Source: Fragilaria radians (lineage: Eukaryota > Bacillariophyta > Fragilariophyceae > Fragilariales > Fragilariaceae). Taken from it: a DNA stretch of 64,000 bases. The translations under genes and the position numbers were made by a program. Shown piece by piece: positions 55,983-64,000 of this stretch. How positions within the stretch are numbered: the stretch's first letter is position 1; each line of letters starts with the position of its first letter. The DNA lies in NCBI GenBank assembly GCA_900642245.1, contig CAAAJI010000009.1, forward strand, positions 303,384 to 367,383. Direction: 5' to 3'. Under the pieces are notes generated by a model. That model worked only from the letters and a program-made list of their open reading frames with translations, was not told the origin of the DNA and made no database searches.

Positions 55983-57416
55983 AAATAGGAAAATTTAACA
56001 AAGTCTAGTTATGATAAATTTTTATAACCTCCTCATGGCATTCAACGATTCAAATTACTCGATGTTAAATGTACATCCCCACTTCATTCATGCACACAAT
56101 CCCCTTTACATGCAGCTTGTCTGATGGAAAAGGATCAGGGTTTTTTCCTATATAAGGCCGAGCTTCTTGACAAAGCTTTGTTATTTCCATAGAGGCATGA
56201 AAGCAATGAAACATGTAAGGCAAAGAGGAAAATCTATTTTCAGATGATGCACAAAAAAATCGCTAGAATAAAAAAATGCCCCAACTTGTAGACTAGCTCC
56301 AGGTCCATAATTTACAATTAAATGTGTATTCATTCGCTAAGTGAATGTCATTAATGAAAAATAGTATCTATAAATTAGAAAAGATACCTATGAATGAAGA
56401 GGATGCAATATATAAGTATGGTTCATTTCCTTTGATTTACTTTTTTGATGCTTGTATACAACATAAATCAGGTGGAGTAGTTTGACAGGGGTAACGTTAG
56501 TCATCCTCTCTTTGACTAAAAATGCATACACTATACTTGCCGGCCTCTCCTGTCCATGGAATATGACTGGGACATAAAGACCTATATACTTCAATCAACA
56601 TACACTTTCCTTGGCTTCACTTTGCATATAGATGATGCCCGAAAAGTCAAAAGTTGAATTACGGATGTTGATCAGTCATAAAGTAAGGCAAAATTGAAAT
56701 GAAGTATAATGTATAACACTTTTGGAGACATCCCATGTTGCTTACTCCAAGAATTGCAGGAAAGAACAACGCTTTTACAATTCATTGCTGGACTATACAT
56801 ATAAATAAAAGCTACAGGTAGCTTTTATTGTAGTCTTTTTTTTCAAAACGACATCAATAGTAGAATGCAAATTTTTATTGTTGTTGTTATCCTATATTGC
56901 TGCTTCCAATTAAAAATGTTATATCACCAAAACAACATTCCATGACAGGAATGGAAAATAGTACATGACACACTTACACTATAGAGCAAAGAAACTTGAA
57001 TATCTAGTCACTAAATATTTGATAGTGACGTATCGAAGGTAATTTCACCCTGACAACTATCATATGACAATGCCACAACGTTCCCCGATATTGGACTAAC
57101 TTCCTTCTTCTAAAATCTCAAGACCAGTGAATAAAATAGAGAATTGATTTTGACCTCATTTAGAAGCAAAACTTAAGTAAAAGTAAGAGATTAATCTACC
57201 ATTATTGCTTTGGAATCTTATCATGAATTTAACTACTGTAATGTTGATTTTGTATTTAGATGCTTGCCAAGTTAAGATACTAAAGCATACAAAGAAATGA
57301 ATCTTGATCATGCATTAGATTAAGATTAATTAAATTTTATATTTTTCATGTGATACAAATTTACCCTTATGAAACGTTATTCAGTAATTTAATGAAGGAA
57401 TATAATTTCTCGAATC
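55983..57416. other. Intergenic region containing a perfect hairpin
   Basis: About 1.4 kb of AT-rich sequence between the convergent epimerase and ankyrin-repeat genes. No coding signal. A 26-bp perfect inverted repeat is listed separately. Confidence 0.5.
56804..56829. repeat. Perfect inverted repeat, 12-bp arms, 2-nt loop
   Basis: The arms aataaaagctac and gtagcttttatt flank ag and are exact reverse complements. It could form a hairpin in RNA or DNA. It lies about 820 bp beyond the epimerase stop codon and 590 bp beyond the ankyrin gene's stop, so it is not obviously part of either transcript. Confidence 0.85.
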
Positions 57417-59381
57417 TCACTTATCGAGAGTAAGATTTGCTGAGCATAAAAGTGAGGGATTTTCTCTAAGAAGGGTGAATGAAATTGTCAATGGTAGTTC
57501 ATCGTGCAAGTTTTGAGATGAGTCCTGGAAGTATGCTGTGGCCAAAGCAGTTGCCTGCAAAAAGGGGTAAAGCTTCGTTTCACCATCTCGTCGTTCTAAG
57601 GATTCAGGATTCATTCTCAATAATTCCTTAAGGGTATCCAGCATCGATATTAGTGTGATATTTGGGGAACAAACTGACCTGCACTTACTACATGCCTTAA
57701 CAAAAGTGTCTATTACGTGGTGTAATACAAGACGCCTTGACTTGTCTGTATAAGAAAAAAGTGCATCAGGAGAAGCCTCAATAGCGAAGTTCAATACATC
57801 TAATGATTCCTCTTCCAGCAACTTTGAAGCCGCACTGTCGTTCTCTTCATTTCTCCAATCATAAGAGTACCACTCCCGTTTGGCAGCATAATGCAAGGGA
57901 AAACATCCATTATCGTCTGCGATGCATAACTCTTCTGGAAAAAGAAGACTTGCTATGTATGCAACAGATGATGGACAAGACGATGTTGCCATTGCGGTGT
58001 GAACAAGCTTGAAATGATTACTCGGCTGCACGTTATTGACTGATGCAACTGCTTTGAGAAGTGAAACTATCTTCACCCAAAACAGACATGATACGATTTC
58101 TTCCCTAGTCCATTTGACACCCTCAATCCTCCCGTTCATATATCCGTTTTCACGATCTCGATCTCGCATGCTTGATAAAACATAGATTGCTCGCTTCGCC
58201 CAAATTCGTTTGCTATATTTACGTTCGTAGAGCTCTGAAGGTATGTGTCGCATTCGGAAAAAGTCAAGTGGCGGGTCGACCTTTCGCATGAGAATGAGAT
58301 CGGTTACAAAATCGCCCCGTTCAACGTACCAGAATTTGCTATACGAACAAATTTCGTCTCGATGAAGGGCTCGGGGTTCCAATTCAATAGCTCCAATCAA
58401 TTGTCTATCATCGAGCGATACAACAGTACTGACAAACCTAATCAACAACCAGTGGGCTGGTGTTAAGCCAGATGTATCTCGATAAAGAATAGCTGTTGGT
58501 GCAGCGCTTCCTAGCAATGCAATGCTTCGAGGTGGTTCTCCTCTCATGGCTGCGAAGTGAAGCGGTATTTCACCTTGAGTATTGGCTAACAAGGCAGATT
58601 TAGATGCAGTGGAAATCTTGCGCTCGGCTTGTAAGATAAGGTCAATCGTTTTAGAACATCTCCCATGGAAAACAGCTGAGTGCAACGCCGTGTATTGACC
58701 TCTTGCCCCCTTGAACACTTTACTTGCTGCCTCAGGGTAATAATTTAGCATTATCTCAACCATTTTGTAAATGCTCGACTCAATCCTTGGAAAGATTATG
58801 TCATCGAATTCGACATCAGCTGTAGTGGCTGCATATTGATTGGCTTTGAGTGCGAAAACAAGTGGAGGCTCTTCGTATTCTCCATTATCTGGAATTCCAG
58901 CTGCCTCAGGGCATGATTTAACTAGAAGATCAAAGAACTGCATCCAAAGAGTATCATTCTCCGTCAGTATGTGACAAGGTGTACGTCTTCTTATCAATAG
59001 GTGAAGTGGAGTATGACCATCTAAGTCTTGCATGACAGTTGCCCTAGTGCCTTCGAGGCTTTCATCTCCTTGCAAAAGTAATTTCAAAGCCTCTAGACTG
59101 ATCGCTTCACAAATTACTGCTTCATGTAATGGTGTGCCTCTCGAGGAAAGTAAATTTCGAACCTTGTGCGGGGCTGCGTCAAGAATAGCCTTGATACAAT
59201 CAACAGGAGCTCCCAATCTACAAGCCCAAGCTAATGGGGTTGAACCGTCTTGGCTTGTCATACAAGCTTGTTCTGGCTTCATTAAAATTCGATGCTTTAC
59301 TTCAACCCATTGTTGACTCCGGCACAGATCATGCAATGGCTCTTCGCATCGTCTCTTAGATGCAGGGAGGTCGGAATGCAT
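57417..59381 (-). CDS. Ankyrin-repeat protein, 654 aa
   Basis: Single exon, ATG at 59381. The first half contains ankyrin repeats: DGSTPLAWACRLGAPVDCIK, SSRGTPLHEAVI, DLDGHTPLHLLIRR, ARGQYTALHSAVFHGRCSK, TQGEIPLHFAAMRGEPPRS, and DTSGLTPAHWLLIRFVS. Later parts include NGCFPLHYAAKREW and RRLVLHHVIDTF. Repeats are separated by diatom-like insertions and there is no kinase, membrane or other enzyme domain. Probably a protein-interaction scaffold. It shares the loose repeat style with the gene at 45003 but no long identical block was noticed. A tail of alternating helices ends at SANLTLDK. Function unknown. Confidence 0.85.
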   Translation of the reverse strand: MHSDLPASKRRCEEPLHDLCRSQQWVEVKHRILMKPEQACMTSQDGSTPLAWACRLGAPVDCIKAILDAAPHKVRNLLSSRGTPLHEAVICEAISLEALKLLLQGDESLEGTRATVMQDLDGHTPLHLLIRRRTPCHILTENDTLWMQFFDLLVKSCPEAAGIPDNGEYEEPPLVFALKANQYAATTADVEFDDIIFPRIESSIYKMVEIMLNYYPEAASKVFKGARGQYTALHSAVFHGRCSKTIDLILQAERKISTASKSALLANTQGEIPLHFAAMRGEPPRSIALLGSAAPTAILYRDTSGLTPAHWLLIRFVSTVVSLDDRQLIGAIELEPRALHRDEICSYSKFWYVERGDFVTDLILMRKVDPPLDFFRMRHIPSELYERKYSKRIWAKRAIYVLSSMRDRDRENGYMNGRIEGVKWTREEIVSCLFWVKIVSLLKAVASVNNVQPSNHFKLVHTAMATSSCPSSVAYIASLLFPEELCIADDNGCFPLHYAAKREWYSYDWRNEENDSAASKLLEEESLDVLNFAIEASPDALFSYTDKSRRLVLHHVIDTFVKACSKCRSVCSPNITLISMLDTLKELLRMNPESLERRDGETKLYPFLQATALATAYFQDSSQNLHDELPLTISFTLLRENPSLLCSANLTLDK

Positions 59382-61114
59382 GTCTATATTAAGGTTGGAA
59401 CACTATGGAACGTGCAAATGATAACTACAAGAGATTTTTAGGGTGATTGAATGCTCCACGATGCAATACGAATGTAGTGAAGAATAAATTTGCGAAAACA
59501 TTAGCAGTCTAATTCAAGAGCTAGATTTATTACGTCAGCGATAATCGAAATTATGAGAACTCATTTATTTTTTTCATAGAAATCTGGTTCTATATTTAGG
59601 CTTAGCTAACAACCCTATCTCTTAACGAAGATGCAGTTGTAAACCCGAATCTAACAAGTGTCAATAAAATCTGGCCACCGAAATTGAAAAATTGTTGCAA
59701 ATTAACAATGTAACCACCTAGTCAAGCATGCCATTGATTTGGATCAAATAACTAAAGGATTTCAACAATGTGCTGATTAATTAATGTAAGTTATCAGGGT
59801 TCACATTGGGTTCAGTGACCTTGACTGTTTCATGGAGCAAAAGATCAAGTTAATTAGGAATATTTTTTATTTGACACTGTTATGGAGCTATATTTTTCAA
59901 GAATCTATGCCATTGTAGAAAAATCCCTAACATTAATTTCCATTATAACCTTCCTGTCAATGCTGACTCCCCCAATTCTGTGTGTAATAACTACTTCAAC
60001 TTCTTTGTATACTCTGGAATTGCTTGGTTTGAAATAATTATGAAATAAATCTGATGTAGCATTTTATACTCCTAAAGGATCAAGTTCTTTGAACAATTTA
60101 TCTATTTGCTTAATGCTCCATCTCCAATCATATTCGCTGTGCTTGCTTTTTTCGCCACTGTAATCTACCATGATGATAAACTCTATTCTTTCTTAAACGT
60201 GTAGAGGAACCTCTGGTGGAATTTTGATTGATCATTCATCATTTCACATAGTGTATGTTCTTGAATCGCTGAAAACGGTTGACGGTCATACTTACATTTG
60301 TTGAAATTTCTTACTGTGAACATGTGCTCCAGATGATGTTGAACTAATTTAACCTGCAATTCTAGACATGCGTAAGGATATAAAGGCCCCTGGATACCAA
60401 TCCATTAGCTACAGAGAGGACTCATCAGGCGGTTATAAATCTGGTGTCTCCCTAAAATAAGACAGAACTTCAGTATACGTATCACAATTTAATCAAAATC
60501 ATGTTTTATCGTTTCGTCCTTTCTGTTGGAGTCAAATTCCATTGATTACCATTGGTCAAATGACTTGGCTAGGAAGGAGGAAGGTGCTGATGATTCATTG
60601 GAGGACATGAATGACTATGAATATCCTGCAAGTAAGGAGCAGGTTGTCATTGCTTGGCAGGACTTGTTAGCCTAGTCAAGACTTCACAATTTGCATTTGG
60701 ATATGAGTTCTTTCCACATTTTTTCTAGCGCTGGTGACACTATAAGATCTAACTCTATAGAAGGCTATATATCATAAAGCAATTCATCTCCCATGCTATA
60801 CGGCAGTAGCAGCGAAAGCACTTCCAATCTTTCTCATCGTTTCATGATTTGCCACCTAAATCATGTGTTATATCTGTTAAACCATTAGATAATATCTCAG
60901 TTCTAAGGATAAAATAGATTCCTAATCATTTAGTTTTTCTTTCCATCTCGTGGTAGCTTCGTCCCCCGAGAATACAAGAGTCGACACAAATTGGAAACTC
61001 ATGTAATAGCTATAAAAGGAGACCAACGGAAGACATGATCATTTACAACAGGAATTTGATGTAGAGGTGCAGGGAAAGGTTTGGTTTTACTGGTATAATG
61101 CTGTGTTATAGAAA
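59382..61114. other. Intergenic region without supported genes
   Basis: About 1.7 kb. One run of codons near 60536-60676 on the plus strand (DYHWSNDLARKEEGADDSL, then DYEYPASKEQVVIAWQDLLA, stop) looks coding-like but is short and without context. It may be a transposon relic. Nothing else noted. Confidence 0.4.
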
Positions 61115-62248
61115 CTACGCTTTCCGCTTACGAATTCTAGGTTTCATCACCATCGCCATATTCTTTCTTAGCATATTTTCCTTTTTCTTGACCTCTATGA
61201 TTTTATTATGAGCTTTGATTTTGTCAGACTCACTTGGCTTGCGCTCAATCACATTTTGTATCGATTCCATAATGCCTTGCGGCTGGGGCATTCCTGCCAC
61301 AGGTTTAGGCAAGTCCCAAATTCCTAATATTTTCCGCACTCGTTTGTTTGAAAAGGCTAGGGCCTGCAATGTGGTGACGGAATTGTTTGTAACCCAGTAA
61401 AGGTTTAGTACTGCTGGGAATTGGGCAAGGAAGGGAAGTGTTATAATGGAAAATACTCTAAACACTGACACCATCATATTTCCATGAGCAGGATTGGTCG
61501 CGACCATTTGTTGCTTGTTCACTTCGACTGAGGCCAATATGGTCATGGCGGAGAGGACTGGCAAAATATACAATGGGTCGTAGACAGTTAAATCCTGAAA
61601 CCAAAAAATGCCTTCAACTGACAAGTTATCGGCAAAGTAGTTTGGCATTTTTTGAAGACCGAAAAACATACCCATAAACACTGGGATCTGAACTACGGGT
61701 CCGATCAAAGAAGTGAGAGGGTTACAATCATATTTCTCGAATAGCGATCGCATTTGCATTCCATACTTGAGTTTTACTTGCGCATCGGCTTTGTCTCCTA
61801 GATCTTCTAACCTCTTCTTGAGTACAGTCATCTCAGGTTGCATGTGTGCGATTCGAGAGGTATTTCTCTGCATAATGACAAATATAGGGAAAAGTCCAAC
61901 CCTAATGAGGAGAGTGACCCAAATTACTGACTCTCCGTAACTCAAGGCAGAGACATCTCGAAAGGCATTTATAGCTTCGACTGCGATGTCAGCAACATTG
62001 TACCAAGTTGGATCCCAAACACTTTGATCAATAACATCTAGTACTTTCATCTCACTTTCCTGTTCTTGAAAGAGCCTATCGAAAGTGGCGTCAATGGGAG
62101 AAACTGAAACAATCGAGCTTTCCCCTTCAATGTTTGAGGCATCGCTGGAGAACGACCTAGCTTCCCAATACTTTGGTAGCGCCTTTCCAACACCGCGACT
62201 GACAGCCGCGAAGCTACGATTCCCCAAAATGTAAGCCGAACGAAGCAT
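61115..62248 (-). CDS. Mitochondrial OXA1/YidC-family membrane insertase
   Basis: Inserts proteins made in the matrix into the inner mitochondrial membrane. 377 aa, one exon, ATG at 62248. The N-terminus (MLRSAYILGNRSFAAVSRG, Arg/Ser-rich, no acidic residues) looks like a mitochondrial presequence, so OXA1 rather than the plastid ALB3 is favoured. The YidC core begins at about 100: VIWVTLLIRVGLFPIFVIMQ, the coiled region MQPEMTVLKKRLEDL, PVVQIPVFMGMFFGL and, after a linker, LPVLSAMTILASVEV and FSIITLPFLAQFPAVLNLYW. These give the five expected membrane helices. The basic C-terminal tail (KPRIRKRKA) is typical of mitochondrial OXA1, which binds ribosomes. Length fits the family. Confidence 0.92.
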   Translation of the reverse strand: MLRSAYILGNRSFAAVSRGVGKALPKYWEARSFSSDASNIEGESSIVSVSPIDATFDRLFQEQESEMKVLDVIDQSVWDPTWYNVADIAVEAINAFRDVSALSYGESVIWVTLLIRVGLFPIFVIMQRNTSRIAHMQPEMTVLKKRLEDLGDKADAQVKLKYGMQMRSLFEKYDCNPLTSLIGPVVQIPVFMGMFFGLQKMPNYFADNLSVEGIFWFQDLTVYDPLYILPVLSAMTILASVEVNKQQMVATNPAHGNMMVSVFRVFSIITLPFLAQFPAVLNLYWVTNNSVTTLQALAFSNKRVRKILGIWDLPKPVAGMPQPQGIMESIQNVIERKPSESDKIKAHNKIIEVKKKENMLRKNMAMVMKPRIRKRKA

Positions 62249-64000
62249 CTTGTATGTAAAATGTTGTGAAACTGATTCCTCTGGGTAGTGGTATTAACTA
62301 GGCTTATGAAAAATGCGTACGCTATGACTCATAACCTGGTAAAAAATGAGGAATACCTCTACCGGTAGTCCAGTCTCTTTTCATTGGAACGGAAGACAAT
62401 CAAGCTCTCCTTAGTCTTTGGGACTTATCTTGCTACTCAGATTAGGAAGTCACATCCAGACTTAAAAGAGAGAAGCCTGCTCACTCAAACACATCCTGAA
62501 TGCATAGTATCAAAGTTAACTTCTTACTGGTTTGGCATTTTACGGTATGAAACTTACATTTCTAAGTGCCTCAACCCATTCTCTATCTCCATCATTTTTG
62601 TGCATATGCGACAATGTTTGCTTTCAGTCAAATGTGAACAATATTCCTTCAGCCTGATGATTTTTTATTACTACGCTAATGTATCATTGGTAACCGCTCC
62701 GAATTGTGTATCATTGGCATTCATGGTATGGTCTATCTTTTCATCAATTATCTTTATTTGAAAATTAAGCTTGCATTACCATTCTTTTGTGACAATCATT
62801 ATTCACTCTTTGGCCTTACTTTATTCGAGTTAATGGTTTAGATATCAAGTATAACTATTGTGACCACTTTCTACATGAAACGTTTAGCAATTTTGCGAAG
62901 GGATTGACTTGCATTTGCTGAATAACTCTTCAAGCCACTTTAGATTAACGTTTCTTAACGCTGCTACTGGAACATAGGACCTGTATAGCCTGAGTCTGTT
63001 TAACTTCCCACAGTCTTCCTAGCTGCTTGCTATTAGATTACTTTTGGCGTAATAGACTTTCATTAATTTTAGTCCTTGTGAAAACGTTTGTACAACTACT
63101 TATAGTTTATTCTATTTTCCCCTCACCAAAAAAATGATGACGTTTATGCAAAGCAACAAGCTGCATTTCGTTTGGTGTGAGGATTGTATTTATAGGAAGT
63201 ATTCATGTTTTGGAATTTTTTGCGATGAGTGAATTCAGCTAACGATCAAAAGGAATGAAGGATGAAAGAATTTCCGTAGCGCTATCACACCCAGATCATT
63301 CAATCAACACAAAAGGGGATCAAGGGAAAGACTTCTTATGTTACAAAGTATCTGTATTCCAAGGCTCAAGTAAATTCTGTACCTACAAATTTACAGATAT
63401 GGCTTATACGACAAAGACAATTATTTCAGGAATAGAAGCATTAAGATAGATTTCTTCCCGAATTTTTTCATCATCTCAGACCACAGCAGTGATTACGTGA
63501 AGTATTAGGTTGTAGAATTCTGGTATCTTGGAAGTAAGACCATTATGAATCGATGAGTTCCGGGTAGTTCCTATACTTCAAGATACTTATGTAGTAATTG
63601 TTTATTGTGTGAAGGACACTAATACGATAAAGGTTGAATCAAGCCTGGAATCCGAGAAACTATTCACTATTTTGGTGTTTTACCTATTAGAAGATTAAGA
63701 AAATATCTAAAAGTTAATAAGTCAATAAATAACTAAGTTAAAAGTCTTGCACTGTATCATTCATGCATCTATTTCCCAGCAATCAAATATAGTCAAATTT
63801 TACCTTAATAATTTTGGTTTAGGTCCATATCTCTAAATCACAGAAGACCCTCATCATATAAAAGCTGCATCAATGTAAAATATTGATTCATCTGAGATTT
63901 CCTATTTCCCCCTGTGTGTTCCCTTACCTTTTGTAGGACTGAAATAAACCGTTAAGCCTATTAAATTCTTCAATTAGAGTGTTTTTGTATGTTCTTTTCT
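62249..64000. other. Terminal intergenic region without supported genes
   Basis: About 1.75 kb to the window end. The frame 62384-62761 (125 codons) opens with TTG, has no recognisable domain and has low coding quality. No other feature seen. Confidence 0.45.

Noticed and set aside
62384..62761. 125-codon plus-strand frame
   Set aside because: Starts at TTG, no domain, amino-acid composition like random AT-rich sequence, no nearby support.
1..64000. Prokaryotic systems such as CRISPR arrays, operons or prophage
   Set aside because: No regularly spaced repeats, no polycistronic spacing, and introns in many genes; the window is eukaryotic nuclear DNA.

Overview
This looks like nuclear DNA of a diatom or a close stramenopile relative. 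It is AT-rich, with mostly single-copy eukaryotic genes. Introns are few, short (65-93 nt) and GT-AG. Two proteins begin with a signal peptide followed by a phenylalanine-centred cleavage site (TSAFTSP in tryptophan synthase, AVAGF in a hexose-6-phosphate epimerase), the form that targets proteins into the secondary plastids of diatoms. No bacterial operon, CRISPR array or rRNA was seen, and I could not support a tRNA.

Layout. 0.3-4.9 kb: heavily decayed Ty1/copia pol, minus strand. 5.5-7.8: plastid-type fused tryptophan synthase (-). 8.3-8.7: diverged direct repeat. 9.5-10.6: Golgi-type GT32 glycosyltransferase (+). 11.0-12.3: NASP/SHNi-TPR histone chaperone (-). 13.2-14.6: queuine tRNA-ribosyltransferase (+). 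15.0-19.5: BRM/SNF2 chromatin-remodelling ATPase with bromodomain (-). 20.6-21.5: aldo/keto reductase with signal peptide (+). 21.7-23.0: sulfotransferase-like type II membrane protein (-). 26.0-27.7: Nudix protein with an interrupted Nudix box (+). 30.2-32.3: multi-pass glycosyltransferase (+). 32.5-33.6: second GT32 paralogue (-). 35.0-37.7: LRR membrane protein in five exons (+). 37.9-40.7: hybrid histidine kinase with two receivers (-). 41.0-41.3: Ty3/gypsy gag relic (+). 42.6-43.2: PPP1R11/Ypi1 phosphatase inhibitor (-). 45.0-46.1: ankyrin-like protein with an intron that reads through in frame (+). 46.3-47.0: NAA10/ARD1 acetyltransferase (-). 47.8-49.4: Deg/HtrA protease broken by a one-base frameshift (+). 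49.7-51.3: PA-domain prolyl 4-hydroxylase (-). 51.9-54.0: relics of copia gag and a gypsy-like integrase (-). 54.9-56.0: glucose-6-phosphate 1-epimerase-like enzyme (+). 57.4-59.4: ankyrin-repeat protein (-). 61.1-62.2: mitochondrial OXA1 insertase (-).

Arrangement. Most genes sit in convergent pairs with 175-411 bp between their 3' ends. Longer gaps hold transposon debris or nothing recognisable. There is no single pathway. One loose theme is secretory-pathway glycan or protein modification: two GT32 paralogues, a third glycosyltransferase, a sulfotransferase-like protein and a prolyl 4-hydroxylase. Another is chromatin: BRM ATPase and NASP. Signalling is represented by the LRR protein and the histidine kinase, which are convergent neighbours.

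Limits. Exon joins were worked out by hand from splice consensus, reading frame and family conservation. Each joined length is a multiple of three. Family names rest on recognised motifs; no database search was run. I found no convincing previously undescribed system. The best leads are the PA-P4H fusion, the histidine kinase with a pseudo-receiver, the interrupted Nudix box, and the secretory glycosylation genes.
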